Shown here piece after piece: positions 1 through 8,796 of a stretch of DNA of 64,000 nucleotides. The stretch is taken from contig NZ_JAPWHB010000006.1 in the NCBI RefSeq assembly GCF_027214025.1, positions 186,001-250,000 of the forward strand, read 5' to 3'. The translations under genes and the position numbers were made by a program. The stretch is from Parahoeflea alexandrii (lineage in GTDB: Bacteria; Pseudomonadota; Alphaproteobacteria; Rhizobiales; Rhizobiaceae). Each line of letters opens with the position of its first letter. Position 1 is the stretch's first letter. A model generated the notes under the pieces. It was not told the DNA's origin. It saw only the letters and a program-made list of their open reading frames with translations, and searched no databases.

Positions 1-1
1 G

Positions 2-1948
2 GACACCGGCATAGGCAAGGTCTACGAAGGCGTCGTCGGCGCCAACATCTTGGACAAGACCGTGTTCGCTGATTATGCGGCCTATCCACCGATCGGCGAC
101 CAGCCGGCGGCTTTTATGGGCCATGCGCTGAATTCGCAGATGGGCCCGGTCGGGGTCATCATCATCCGTGTGCCGAGCGGCAAGATCGCCGACATCATGT
201 CCAACACCTCGGGTCTCGGCGAAACCGGCGAGACGGTTCTGCTCAATTCAGAGGGGTACCTGATCAGCGATTCGATCAGGTCTCCCGAAAACGACATGCT
301 CAGCGTCAAGATTGACAGCGACCTTCTGCAGGAAGCCAAGGGCAGCGCCGTGATCACCGGCACACTCGACGGCTACCGCAACATGCAGGCCGACGTTGCC
401 ATGACGGGCGTCAAGTTCGATGGTGCAGAGTGGTCCGTCGCAGCCCTGATCGACAAGAGCGAAGCCGGCGCCAGCATGGTGATGATGCGCAATGCGATCC
501 TTGGCATTTCGCTGCTGCTTCTGCTTGGCGCCATCGCCGTCTCCACCTGGTTCTCGCGGTCGATGACCAAGCCGATCGAGGCGCTGGTCGAAAACATGCG
601 TCGCCTTGCCGAAGGCGACACCACGATCGAACTGGCCGGCGAAAACCGCAAGGACGAGATCGGTGAAATGGTGCGTTCGGTTGGAGTGTTCCAGAATGCC
701 GCCCTCGACAAGGCCCAGCTCGAGCGCGAGGCTGACGAAACCCGCGTTCAGACCGACAAAAGACGCCATGACCGCGAGGTGGCAAAGGCCGAGGAAACCG
801 CGCAGATGCAGCAGGCGGTCGACGAACTGGCCGACGCCCTGCACAAGCTGGCCGATGGCGACCTGACGATCCGGCTCGAGCGGCCGTTCATGGAAAGCCT
901 CGACAGGCTGCGGGTCGATTTCAATGCGTCGGTTGAAAAGCTCAATTCAACGCTGAGCGATGTCAGCGAGAACATCCTTGGCATCAATGGCGACACCGGA
1001 GAGCTGCGCGCCGCCGCTGACGACTTGTCGCGGCGCACCGAGCAGCAGGCTGCTTCGCTCGAGGAAACCTCCGCGGCGCTCGACGAGATCACCGCCACGG
1101 TCAAGAGCTCTTCCCAGCGTGCCGATGAGGCGACAACCAAGGTCGCCGAGGCCAAGCAGTCGACTGAGACCTCAAGCAAGGTGGTGGGCGAGGCAATCAG
1201 CGCCATGGGCCGGATCGAGGATGCCTCCGTCGAGATTTCCAAGATCATCAACGTCATCGATGAGATCGCCTTCCAGACCAATCTGCTGGCGCTCAACGCC
1301 GGTGTCGAGGCGGCACGCGCCGGCGAGGCCGGGAAAGGCTTTGCCGTTGTCGCCCAGGAAGTGCGCGAACTGGCACAGCGCTCCGCAACCGCGGCGAAGG
1401 ACATCAAGGTCCTGATCAACAAGTCAGGCGACGAGGTCAAGTCCGGCGTGACGCTGGTCCGCGAGACCGGCGAAGCGCTCGGCCTGATCGCGGAGCATGT
1501 CAGCGCCATCAACGATCAGATCAATTCGATCGCGACGGCTGCACGCGAGCAGGCGGGCGGGCTCACCGAGATCAACTCCGCGGTCAACCAGATGGACCAG
1601 GTAACCCAGCAGAACGCCGCCATGGTCGAGGAAACCACAGCCGTCACCCACCGCCTCACGAGCGGCGCGGCATCGCTTGAAAGCCTCGTCAGCCAGTTCA
1701 GGCTGTCTGACAGCCGTCCGGTCTCCGTGCCGGTCCGCACGGCCATGCCGGGCCCGGCCAGGCAGGCTCCGGCCGCTGAACCAGCCCCGCGCGCCAAGCG
1801 TCCGGCAGCCGTCAGCGGCTCCACGTCCGGGTCGCGTCCCGTACAATCGCCGGCCCGAAACATGCTGAAAACCGTCGCCAATGCCTTTGGTGCCGGCAAG
1901 TCCAACAACTCAACCGCAGCGTCACAGGACGACTGGGAGGAATTCTGA
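2..1948 (+). CDS. Methyl-accepting chemotaxis protein (5' end outside window)
   Basis: Membrane chemoreceptor that signals through CheW/CheA. The reading frame is open from base 2, so the N-terminus lies outside the window; the TTG at base 50 is only an internal codon. Visible parts in order: the end of a periplasmic Cache-type sensor ([15 protein letters not shown] at 241 region), a transmembrane helix encoded near 485-555, a HAMP domain, a second HAMP-like linker, and the cytoplasmic methyl-accepting coiled coil with the conserved hairpin tip ([20 protein letters not shown], around 1260-1320). The last residues are D-D-W-E-E-F, matching the C-terminal tether that binds the CheR/CheB adaptation enzymes. 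The stop codon overlaps the cheW start by one base, indicating co-translation. The ligand cannot be deduced. Confidence 0.95.
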   Translation, partial: DTGIGKVYEGVVGANILDKTVFADYAAYPPIGDQPAAFMGHALNSQMGPVGVIIIRVPSGKIADIMSNTSGLGETGETVLLNSEGYLISDSIRSPENDMLSVKIDSDLLQEAKGSAVITGTLDGYRNMQADVAMTGVKFDGAEWSVAALIDKSEAGASMVMMRNAILGISLLLLLGAIAVSTWFSRSMTKPIEALVENMRRLAEGDTTIELAGENRKDEIGEMVRSVGVFQNAALDKAQLEREADETRVQTDKRRHDREVAKAEETAQMQQAVDELADALHKLADGDLTIRLERPFMESLDRLRVDFNASVEKLNSTLSDVSENILGINGDTGELRAAADDLSRRTEQQAASLEETSAALDEITATVKSSSQRADEATTKVAEAKQSTETSSKVVGEAISAMGRIEDASVEISKIINVIDEIAFQTNLLALNAGVEAARAGEAGKGFAVVAQEVRELAQRSATAAKDIKVLINKSGDEVKSGVTLVRETGEALGLIAEHVSAINDQINSIATAAREQAGGLTEINSAVNQMDQVTQQNAAMVEETTAVTHRLTSGAASLESLVSQFRLSDSRPVSVPVRTAMPGPARQAPAAEPAPRAKRPAAVSGSTSGSRPVQSPARNMLKTVANAFGAGKSNNSTAASQDDWEEF

Positions 1949-2424
1949 TGCAAGAATCCGCAAACAACAACGTGGCCAACAACGGCTATCTTGAAATCAT
2001 CTCGTTCCATCTGGGCAAGCAGGTGTTCTGCGTCAACATCATGTCAGTCCGCGAAATCCGCGGCTGGGCGCCGTCGACCACCCTGCCGCACTCGCCGCCG
2101 CATGTGCTGGGCGTGATCAACCTGCGCGGATCGGTAATCCCGGTCATCGACATGGCCATCCGCCTCGGCCTGCCGGCGATTAAGCCGACCGAGCGCTCGG
2201 CGATCATCGTGACCAACATCGCCGGCAAGCTGGTTGGCCTGCTGGTCGAGAACGTGTCCGACATGATCACCGTCAACAATGCCGATTTGCAGCCAGCGCC
2301 TGATGTGCTGCCTGCCGCCGAACGTGCTTTGACCAAGGCGATCATCCCGGTGGACCAGCAGATGATCTGTTATCTCGATCTTGATGCGCTGTTCTCGACA
2401 GCCGATGATGATCTCGCCGCCTGA
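1948..2424 (+). CDS. cheW: Chemotaxis coupling protein CheW
   Basis: A 158-residue CheW, the scaffold joining chemoreceptors to the CheA kinase. It is essentially a single CheW domain: the N-terminal beta strands carry LGKQVFCVNIMSVREI, followed by the conserved LPHSPPHVLGVINLRG segment and the VIPVIDM strand, as in E. coli CheW. The ATG overlaps the TGA of the preceding chemoreceptor, so the two proteins are probably made together from one mRNA. No cheA, cheR or cheB is nearby, so this pair is a satellite locus feeding a chemotaxis core encoded elsewhere. Confidence 0.93.
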   Translation: MQESANNNVANNGYLEIISFHLGKQVFCVNIMSVREIRGWAPSTTLPHSPPHVLGVINLRGSVIPVIDMAIRLGLPAIKPTERSAIIVTNIAGKLVGLLVENVSDMITVNNADLQPAPDVLPAAERALTKAIIPVDQQMICYLDLDALFSTADDDLAA

Positions 2425-2519
2425 TCATCTGCGGCTGGTTCTTGCATCAAGCCATCCCGGTACCGTTCGGATGAACGGCGCTGGGGTGGCTTTTGCATGT
2501 CCGGCCATACCCGGAACGG

Positions 2520-3122
2520 TTAGCTGGTCAGGGCACCGAAGGCGATTTCAGAGATCGTCAGTCCGGCCATTACCATCATCAGGGTGATGAAGATAGAAAT
2601 CATCAGATCACCGTCGAGGCACATCCGGACCACCCTGTAGTAAAGCCAGATGACCACCGCATAGACGCCCAGCGATATGAAGGCGCTGGCGGTGTCGGAG
2701 ACCGGGGTCAAGTAGCGCAGGGCCGCGGGAAAAAAGCCGATATAGGCCGACAGAAGCCCGAACCAGTTGTTGACGACCACCAGCCGCGAAGCTTTGGCCG
2801 AGAGGCCGAAAAGCTGGCAGACGCCGAAGAGCAGCAACGCCGGCAGCACCCATGCCGCGACGTCGAACCCGGTTGAGACGAAAAAGAACCTGAACAGGCC
2901 CTGGGCCGTATCGGGCCGCGTTTCCGCCGCCGCGCGCCACATCCCGGTCCACAGGAAGCATTGCACCGGCCAGGCCCAGAAAAAAGCACCGAACGACCGC
3001 CAGAACCCATCCGGAGAGGTGTCGAACAGGCGCAGGCCGTCGCGGTTCCCAAGGATCAGGTAGAACAGCCCGGCCAGGGACCGGCCGGCCTCCAGCCGTG
3101 TCGGGACGACGTTACCCGCCAA
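2520..3122 (-). CDS. Multi-pass inner-membrane protein, Yip1-like, unknown function
   Basis: A 200-residue hydrophobic protein with about five predicted transmembrane helices (for example AAWVLPALLLFGVCQLFG, FISLGVYAVVIWLYY and a C-terminal ISIFITLMMVMAGLTI). General architecture and the aromatic N-terminal half resemble Yip1-domain membrane proteins of rhizobia, but no diagnostic motif is visible. The start is the TTG at 3122, two bases after the dapE stop, with a GGAGG ten bases upstream; the gene therefore looks translationally coupled to dapE. Function unknown. Confidence 0.7.
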   Translation of the reverse strand: MAGNVVPTRLEAGRSLAGLFYLILGNRDGLRLFDTSPDGFWRSFGAFFWAWPVQCFLWTGMWRAAAETRPDTAQGLFRFFFVSTGFDVAAWVLPALLLFGVCQLFGLSAKASRLVVVNNWFGLLSAYIGFFPAALRYLTPVSDTASAFISLGVYAVVIWLYYRVVRMCLDGDLMISIFITLMMVMAGLTISEIAFGALTS

Positions 3123-3124
3123 GA

Positions 3125-4333
3125 TCAGCGCGCCTCCGTGCCGGAGGCCCGGCGCTCGAACCAGCGCTCGAGGAACAGCTCGTAGATGCCGGTCAGGCTT
3201 TCCAGGTCGCTGAGCGCAACCCGCTCATCGACCATGTGCATGGTCTTGCCGACAAGCCCGAACTCGACGACGGGACAGTAATCCTTGATGAAGCGTGCGT
3301 CAGAGGTGCCGCCGGTGGTCGAAAGCACCGGTGTTTTCCCGGTTGCCTCCGTGACCGCTTCCGACAGCGCATCGATCAGCGCGGTGTCCCGTGTCAGGAA
3401 GGAGGGCGAGGATCGCGCATCGAATTCCACGCTGTAACGCACCGGGCCGCGCCCGGGCCGCAGTCCAGCATCCCCAGCCGCCCGCTCCAGCCGGGAGCGC
3501 AACTCGTTTGCCAGGGTTTCGGCCGTCCAGAAGTCGTTGAAGCGGATGTTGAAGCGCGCGGTCGTCCGCGCCGGGATGACGTTTGTCGCCACGTTGCCGG
3601 TATCGATGCTGGTGATCTCGAGATTGGACGGCGGAAAACGTTCGTTGCCGGCATCAAGCGGTGGATCCAGCAATGCGCCGGCAAGCGCGACCAGTCCGCG
3701 CAGCGGATTGTCGGCAAGATGCGGATAGGCGACATGGCCCTGCACGCCCTCGACCTTCAGCGTGCCCGACAGCGAGCCGCGCCGTCCGATCTTGATCATG
3801 TCCCCCATCCGGTCCGGGTTGGTCGGTTCGCCGACCACCGCCGCATCCCAGCGCTCTCCCTTGGCCGTGGCATAGGCGAGAAGCTTCTCGGTGCCATTGA
3901 TCGACGGGCCTTCCTCGTCGCCGGTGATCAGCAGCGACACCGAGCCTTCGGGCGCGCCGCGGCGTTCGATCAGCCGCGCCAGGGCGGAGACGAAACAGGC
4001 GATGCCGCCCTTCATGTCGACCGCGCCGCGGCCATACATCTCGCCATCGACGATCTCGGCGCCGAACGGCCCTTGCGTCCATGCGGCCTCGTCGCCCACC
4101 GGCACCACGTCGGTGTGCCCGGCAAACATCAGGTGCGGGCCGCTGGACCCCAGCCGCGAGTAGAGATTTTCCACATCCGGCGTACCCTCCTCGGAGAAGG
4201 TCACACGGTCGTTGGCAAAGCCCAGCTGACTCAGCATTTCTGCAAGCGCCGTCAGTGCGCCGCCCTCATCGGGGGTCACGGAAGGACAGCGGATCAACGC
4301 GGCAAGTGTCTGGGTCGGATCGGTAAGCTTCAT
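3125..4333 (-). CDS. dapE: Succinyl-diaminopimelate desuccinylase DapE
   Basis: Hydrolyses N-succinyl-LL-diaminopimelate to succinate and LL-diaminopimelate in the lysine and peptidoglycan precursor pathway. The 402-residue M20-family protein shows the metal and catalytic motifs in order: FAGHTDVVP (metal His, catalytic Asp), GRGAVDMKGGIACF (bridging Asp), DEEGPSINGTEK (general base and metal Glu), a dimerisation domain in the middle, and a C-terminal STTGGTSDARF followed by EFGLVGKTMHMVDE with the last metal His. The ATG at 4333 gives a normal N-terminus. dapD lies upstream on the same strand, separated by two small genes, and the membrane-protein gene follows at two bases. Confidence 0.95.
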   Translation of the reverse strand: MKLTDPTQTLAALIRCPSVTPDEGGALTALAEMLSQLGFANDRVTFSEEGTPDVENLYSRLGSSGPHLMFAGHTDVVPVGDEAAWTQGPFGAEIVDGEMYGRGAVDMKGGIACFVSALARLIERRGAPEGSVSLLITGDEEGPSINGTEKLLAYATAKGERWDAAVVGEPTNPDRMGDMIKIGRRGSLSGTLKVEGVQGHVAYPHLADNPLRGLVALAGALLDPPLDAGNERFPPSNLEITSIDTGNVATNVIPARTTARFNIRFNDFWTAETLANELRSRLERAAGDAGLRPGRGPVRYSVEFDARSSPSFLTRDTALIDALSEAVTEATGKTPVLSTTGGTSDARFIKDYCPVVEFGLVGKTMHMVDERVALSDLESLTGIYELFLERWFERRASGTEAR

Positions 4334-4427
4334 GCGTCGTGATTAGACGATTGCCCCGAGGCTGTCGACTGTTCTGAAGCATCGCCACCGCTTGTTGACC
4401 GCGGCAAGGTGCCGATCCGGGAGGCCT

Positions 4428-4667
4428 CTACTCGCTGTCGGAGTCGTCGTCCTCCTGAACCCCGATTGCCAAAACGCTGCCGCTGCCCGATCCGGTCTCT
4501 ATTCGTCCCTGAAGATTGTTCAGATTTCGCTGTGTGGTTCCCCATTTGGCGCGGAACAGCCAGCAATCATTCTCAAAGCTTATGTTGCTTGCGGGCACCG
4601 CCTTCAGCCCATTGGTAACCTGGTCGGCAGTGGTGCCTGTTTTGAATTTTACCCAGAAATCGTTCAT
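4428..4667 (-). CDS. Small hypothetical protein (79 aa)
   Basis: A short soluble protein starting MNDFWVKFKTGTTADQV and ending in an acidic tail (QEDDDSDSE). The ATG at 4667 is chosen because an AGGAG box lies eight bases upstream; a longer frame upstream has no comparable signal. The sequence has mixed alpha/beta character with a conserved-looking NDCWLFRAKWGTTQ segment. No family is recognised. It sits inside the dapD-dapE interval on the same strand, 94 bases before dapE, but nothing links it to lysine synthesis. Confidence 0.55.
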   Translation of the reverse strand: MNDFWVKFKTGTTADQVTNGLKAVPASNISFENDCWLFRAKWGTTQRNLNNLQGRIETGSGSGSVLAIGVQEDDDSDSE

Positions 4668-4868
4668 CTCGTTCTCTCCTGGTTGCTCGGTCTGGAACAG
4701 ACGCAACCACCAAGAGCACACCGAAAGAGCCGATGAAACCGCAGCCACGGATAATGATGATTGCCGCAAAGAAACAACTAAAGCATGCAGTGACTGCCGC
4801 GCCGATTGCCGCGTAGGCCACGGCCAAGGGCCGCGGCTGTCGCTCGGATACAGTCCGAAGGAGGCGCG

Positions 4869-5249
4869 CTAGTAGCCGGCCTCGTCTGGCGCCGGTCCGT
4901 GCTTGTTCGGGCCTTTGGTGGGCGGCCACAGCATGATGATCAGCAGCATGAAGAAGGACGCGGCGGGAATGACCAGAACGCCCACCAGAATGCCGGGCAG
5001 GCCGGCATCATGCAGCCGCTTGATGCTCATCACTGCAATCGACCATGTAGCCGCCAGAACGGTCAGGATGATGCCGAAACCGGCCATGGTCATGGCATTG
5101 CTGTCGGGTTCGGCGCCGACCGCGGCCGAAACCGGGACCGACACCACCGCCATCCAGAACAGCAGGGCCCAGGCATAGGTCCGGCGCGACAACCGGCCGG
5201 ACACGCTGAACAGAAGCCAGCGCATGCCGGAGCCGGGCCGCCGCGCCAT
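4869..5249 (-). CDS. DUF805 membrane protein
   Basis: A 126-residue inner-membrane protein of the DUF805 family. The family hallmarks are visible: an N-terminal F-S-V-S-G-R-L-S-R-R-T-Y segment, three or four transmembrane helices, the K-R-L-H-D-A-G-L-P motif in the middle, and the C-terminal K-G-P-N-K-H-G-P-A-P ending. The family's function is unknown. The ATG at 5249 lies six bases after the dapD stop; an internal ATG at 5225 (before the RWLLFSVSGR segment) is an alternative start. The 201 bases between this gene and the 79-residue gene downstream hold no supported gene. Confidence 0.82.
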   Translation of the reverse strand: MARRPGSGMRWLLFSVSGRLSRRTYAWALLFWMAVVSVPVSAAVGAEPDSNAMTMAGFGIILTVLAATWSIAVMSIKRLHDAGLPGILVGVLVIPAASFFMLLIIMLWPPTKGPNKHGPAPDEAGY

Positions 5250-5255
5250 TCAGTT

Positions 5256-6110
5256 CTAGTCCCTGAGCAGTTCGTTGATGCCGGTCTTCGACCGGGTCTG
5301 CGCGTCGACCGTCTTGACGATCACGGCGCAATAGAGGTTCGGCGCGGCAGCACCGTTGCCCATTGTGCCCGACGACGGCATCGAGCCAGCGACCACCACC
5401 GAATAGGGCGGCACTTCGCCGTAGCTCACTTCGCCGGTCATCCGATTGACGATCCTGGTCGACTTGCCGATGTAGACGCCCATGCCGAGCACCGACCCTT
5501 CGCGGATGATGCAGCCTTCGACCACCTCCGAGCGGGCGCCGATGAAGCAATTGTCCTCGATGATCGTCGGGCCGGCCTGCAGCGGCTCCAGTACGCCACC
5601 GATGCCGACGCCGCCCGAAAGGTGCACGTTCTTGCCGATCTGGGCGCATGAGCCGACCGTGGCCCATCCGTCGACCATCGAGCCTTCATCGACATAGGCG
5701 CCGAGATTGACGAAGGAGGGCATCAGCACGACGTTCTTGCCGATGAACGAGCCGCGCCGCACGATCGAGCCGGGAACCGCGCGAAAGCCGGCGCGTTCGA
5801 ATTCATTGGCGCTCCAGCCTTCGAATTTCGATGGCACCTTGTCCCACCACACTGCATCGCCGGGGCCGCCCTTGATCACTTCCATCGGGTTCAGCCGGAA
5901 CGACAATAGCACCGCCTTCTTGAGCCACTGATTGACGGTCCATGTGCCGTCGTCGCCGCGAGTTGCCACGCGAGCTTCACCGAGATCGAGCAGATTGAGC
6001 GCCGTTTCAACCGCATCGCGGATTTCTCCGCGGGTCGAGGTGGAGACGGCATCGCGGTTGTCGAATGCGGTTTCGATCGTGCTGGCGAGGGCGGCCAAAT
6101 CATGTTTCAT
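5256..6110 (-). CDS. dapD: Tetrahydrodipicolinate N-succinyltransferase DapD
   Basis: Transfers succinyl from succinyl-CoA to tetrahydrodipicolinate, committing carbon to the succinylase branch of lysine and diaminopimelate synthesis. The 284-residue protein has an N-terminal helical domain, then a left-handed beta-helix built from hexapeptide repeats ([55 protein letters not shown]) and a C-terminal tail with the VVVAGSMPS segment. Length and motifs are normal. Start ATG 6110 has an AAGGA about ten bases upstream. With dapE downstream this is the succinylase arm of the pathway. Confidence 0.96.
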   Translation of the reverse strand: MKHDLAALASTIETAFDNRDAVSTSTRGEIRDAVETALNLLDLGEARVATRGDDGTWTVNQWLKKAVLLSFRLNPMEVIKGGPGDAVWWDKVPSKFEGWSANEFERAGFRAVPGSIVRRGSFIGKNVVLMPSFVNLGAYVDEGSMVDGWATVGSCAQIGKNVHLSGGVGIGGVLEPLQAGPTIIEDNCFIGARSEVVEGCIIREGSVLGMGVYIGKSTRIVNRMTGEVSYGEVPPYSVVVAGSMPSSGTMGNGAAAPNLYCAVIVKTVDAQTRSKTGINELLRD

Positions 6111-6257
6111 CGTGGCGATTCCTTAAGGTTCAACGTCTAGTCTGTTCGGTCATGGCGATATCGAGCCGGGCCGCCAGCGCCGTTGCACTTCTCCTAAGCG
6201 AGGCTGGGCGCGGGGTCAATTCCGGTCGTTTCGCCAACGCCAAACGGGGACATACTG

Positions 6258-7112
6258 ATGAATGCCAAACGTACAAACCAGGTCTGGGATCCGCTTGCCG
6301 ACAGCCGTCAGGACAAGCTTCGGGCCGACCGCCAGCCGAAGACCCCGCAAAGCACGTCGCCGTCCTACCGGCTGGCCTATGCCGACGATGATTTTCTGTG
6401 CCGCGAGGAACTGAGGCCCGTTCGCCTGCAGCTGGAGCTGCTCAAGCCGGAAATGATTCTGATGGAGGCGGGGATCCGCTCCACCGTGGTGATGTTCGGC
6501 GGCGCCCGCATTCCCGAACCCGGCAAGGAGCCATGGGCCGCCAAGAACGAGACCCAGGCGAAGAACCTGACTGCCGCATCCCGCTACTATGACGAGGCTC
6601 GTGCCTTCGCCCGGCTGTGCTCGACCCATTCCCTGGCGACGAAAGGCCAGGAATTCGTGATCTGCACCGGCGGCGGACCGGGCGTGATGGAGGCAGGAAA
6701 CCGTGGCGCTCACGATGTCGGCGCGGCCTCGATCGGGCTCAACGTCGTGTTGCCGCACGAGCAGGCGCCGAATGAATATGTGACGCCCGAGTTCAGCCTG
6801 AATTTCCACTACTTCGCCATCCGCAAGATGCATTTCCTGATGCGCGCCAAGGCGGTCACCATTTTTCCCGGCGGTTTTGGAACCATGGACGAGCTGTTCG
6901 AATCGCTGACCCTGATCCAGACCGGCCGCATGGAACATGTGCCGCTGATCCTGTTCGGTTCGGAATTCTGGCACTCGATCGTGGATTTTCAGGCGCTGGC
7001 TGATTTCGGCACCATCTCGCCGGGTGACCTCGATCTGCTCAATTTCGTCGATACCGCCGACGAAGCCTGGTCGGTCATCGCCGCTCACTATGGCATCGCC
7101 GCCGCCCCGTAA
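6258..7112 (+). CDS. LOG-family protein (TIGR00730-type nucleotide phosphoribohydrolase fold)
   Basis: A 284-residue Rossmann-like protein carrying the LOG-family hallmarks: GGGPGVMEAGNRGA in the first half and PGGFGTMDELFE at residues 204-215. In characterised members these residues bind and cleave nucleoside 5'-monophosphates, including cytokinin riboside monophosphates, so a nucleotide phosphoribohydrolase is likely but the substrate is unknown. This is the longer form with about 80 extra N-terminal residues before the VVMFGGARIPEPG strand. The gene is divergent from dapD across a 147-base gap that must hold both promoters, and ends at a shared bidirectional terminator. Confidence 0.85.
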   Translation: MNAKRTNQVWDPLADSRQDKLRADRQPKTPQSTSPSYRLAYADDDFLCREELRPVRLQLELLKPEMILMEAGIRSTVVMFGGARIPEPGKEPWAAKNETQAKNLTAASRYYDEARAFARLCSTHSLATKGQEFVICTGGGPGVMEAGNRGAHDVGAASIGLNVVLPHEQAPNEYVTPEFSLNFHYFAIRKMHFLMRAKAVTIFPGGFGTMDELFESLTLIQTGRMEHVPLILFGSEFWHSIVDFQALADFGTISPGDLDLLNFVDTADEAWSVIAAHYGIAAAP

Positions 7113-7146
7113 AAAAAAGCCAGGCCGGAAGCAAATCCGGCCTGGC
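7111..7146. terminator. Shared convergent terminator
   Basis: Perfect 11-bp stem GCCAGGCCGGA (7119-7129) / TCCGGCCTGGC (7136-7146) with loop AGCAAA. Eight A residues (7111-7118) precede it on the plus strand, so transcripts of the minus-strand EF-hand gene end with hairpin plus U8, a classic intrinsic terminator. For the LOG gene the hairpin follows the stop codon by six bases but has only a weak U tract. Confidence 0.85.
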
Positions 7147-7179
7147 TTCTGATGTGGGCGACGGGGCGATCCGGCAGGA

Positions 7180-7797
7180 TCAGTTGTTATCGGCAGAGGC
7201 CGGGCGGTAGAAATCGGTGATATCGATCTTCTTGTCGCCGTTGCGGTCGAAGCGCTCGAACATCCTGGTGTCGAGCGAGGTGAATTCCTCGAGGCTGATT
7301 TCACCGTTCTTGTCGGTGTCCAGCCGTTCCATGCGCGGTCCGCCGCGATGATCGCCGCGGCCTTTGCCCCAACCGTCACCCCGGCCTTCGCCCTGACGCT
7401 TGCCGTCATGCTTGCCGGCCATCCGGCCGTCACGATCGCCGTGCTTGCCCATGCGCTGGCCGTCCATCTTGCCTTGGCGTTCGGCGCGGCGCTCTTCGCG
7501 GTTCTGCTGGCGCATTTCCTTGCGCATGTCGCCGAAGGCCTTGAGCTCATCCTTGCTCAGCGAACCGTTCTTGTCGGTGTCGGCGCTTTCGAACATCGCA
7601 AGGCGATGGGCGGAAACCTCCTCGAGCAGAACGGCGCCGTCGCGGTCGGCGTCAAAGCGTTCCATCATCCGTTCGATGCGCGGACCATGGCGCGGGCCGT
7701 CGCCCTTGCCTTGTCCACCGCCCTGCGCGGCCAGCACCGGCGCTGCGGTTGAGGCGATCAGGGCGGCGGCGAGTGTGGCGAGAAGTGTCTTTTTCAT
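7180..7797 (-). CDS. Secreted EF-hand calcium-binding protein
   Basis: A 205-residue exported protein. ATG 7797 is chosen because it begins a clear Sec signal peptide (MKKTLLATLAAALIASTAA, cleavage after V-L-A) and has AAGGAC upstream. Four EF-hand loops follow: DADRDGAVLLEE, DTDKNGSLSKDE, DTDKNGEISLEE and DRNGDKKIDITD. The first two and last two are separated by a strongly basic low-complexity linker rich in G, R, K, D and H (RMAGKHDGKRQGEGRGDG). The first three loops have the oxygen ligands of a canonical site. A periplasmic calcium-binding or signalling role is likely; the partner is unknown. Confidence 0.85.
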   Translation of the reverse strand: MKKTLLATLAAALIASTAAPVLAAQGGGQGKGDGPRHGPRIERMMERFDADRDGAVLLEEVSAHRLAMFESADTDKNGSLSKDELKAFGDMRKEMRQQNREERRAERQGKMDGQRMGKHGDRDGRMAGKHDGKRQGEGRGDGWGKGRGDHRGGPRMERLDTDKNGEISLEEFTSLDTRMFERFDRNGDKKIDITDFYRPASADNN

Positions 7798-7938
7798 GTG
7801 CGGTGTCCTTTGTCGGGGTTGCGTTGCTTTCCACCCCAATGTGGCCGTGTCCGCCGCCAATCACCACTTAAAGCCCTGTAATGTAGATTAAATTTTGGAA
7901 AGGAAGGGACCTGTTCCGATCCCGCCGGATTTGCCTCG

Positions 7939-8646
7939 TCAGGCAACGACCCGGCTCAGGAAGGCCGCAAGGTCGTCGGTGACATGATCGATATGTGCGC
8001 CGTCCTTGCCCTCGTGTTCCCAGACCTCGTCCAGCACCACATCCAGATTGTTGGGCACGATAAGCACGGTCCGCATTCCCAGCGCATGCGGCGCCAGCAG
8101 ATTGCGCGGCAGGTCCTCGAACATCGCCGCCTTGTCCTTGTGTACGCCATGCCTTGAGAGAAACCGGTCATAGGTTTCGGGCGCCGGCTTGGGCAGAAGG
8201 TCCGCGGCGATGATATCGAAGATATCGTCGAAATGATCGAGAATCCCCAGCGCCCGCGCCGTCCGCTCGGCATGCGGCGTGTCGCCATTGGTGAAGATGA
8301 ATTTTCTGCCCGGCAGCGCCTTGATCGCCTCGCCCAGCGCCGGATCCGGCTTGATCCACGTGTAGTCGATGTCGTGCACCTTCTCGAGGAAATCGTTCGG
8401 GTCGATGCCGTGATGCAGCATCAGGCCCTGCAGCGTGGTGCCGTGCTCGCGGTAATACTTCTTCTGGATTCCGCGTGCGGCGTCATGATCGAGGCCGAGA
8501 AGATTGCGGACATACTCGGTCATTTTCTTGTCGATCTGCGAGAACAGGTCGATGTGACGCGGGTAGAGCGTGTTGTCGAGATCGAACACCCATTCGCTGA
8601 CATGGGCAAAGGCCTGGGGATCGGGCAGGGCCGATTTATGGGGCAT
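7939..8646 (-). CDS. HAD-superfamily pyrimidine 5'-nucleotidase-like phosphatase
   Basis: Cytosolic haloacid-dehalogenase-fold phosphohydrolase of the pyrimidine 5'-nucleotidase type (SDT1/YjjG-like). Motif I is WVFDLDNTLYP with the two catalytic Asp residues, motif II is FTNGDTPHAER, and motif III/IV is LLPKPAPETY followed by MFEDLPRNLLAPHALGM. The ATG at 8646 (MPHKSALPDP) is preferred because rhizobial relatives as I know them have only a short lead before WVFDLDNTLYP; a 17-residue extension from ATG 8697 is possible. Such genes often lie beside dapD or argB in rhizobia. Substrate unproven. Confidence 0.85.
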   Translation of the reverse strand: MPHKSALPDPQAFAHVSEWVFDLDNTLYPRHIDLFSQIDKKMTEYVRNLLGLDHDAARGIQKKYYREHGTTLQGLMLHHGIDPNDFLEKVHDIDYTWIKPDPALGEAIKALPGRKFIFTNGDTPHAERTARALGILDHFDDIFDIIAADLLPKPAPETYDRFLSRHGVHKDKAAMFEDLPRNLLAPHALGMRTVLIVPNNLDVVLDEVWEHEGKDGAHIDHVTDDLAAFLSRVVA

Positions 8647-8708
8647 GAAAACTTCAATCCTGTCCTGGAACGGTCGGTATGGTTCAATCTGGAACATCGC
8701 CGTCAATT

Positions 8709-8745
8709 GTAAACAGCAGATTTACCTACTCTGTATACCTGCTGT
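8709..8745. promoter_or_regulatory. Inverted repeat between divergent HAD and diguanylate cyclase genes
   Basis: ACAGCAG at 8713-8719 is mirrored by CTGCTGT at 8739-8745 (19-base spacer), and GTAAA/TTTAC (8709-8713/8721-8725) is nested on the left. The block lies in the divergent intergenic region, so it may be an operator; no regulator can be named. Confidence 0.3.
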
Positions 8746-8796
8746 CAAAACTATCCTGCGATGCATCGCGCGTCACAACACCAGGAAGAGCGATCC

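Noticed and set aside
3098-4342. Long plus-strand frame (414 codons) opposite dapE
   Set aside because: Antisense shadow of a highly conserved gene; composition rich in R, G, H and no recognisable motif.
4573-4929. Minus-strand frame that would encode a small two-helix membrane protein between the DUF805 and 79-aa genes
   Set aside because: Starts inside the DUF805 gene, ends inside the 79-aa gene, and lacks a convincing start codon with ribosome-binding site; the hydrophobic stretch alone is not enough.
6216-7550. Minus-strand frame of 444 codons opposite the LOG gene
   Set aside because: Overlaps two well-supported genes and the terminator; arginine/glycine-rich with no domain.
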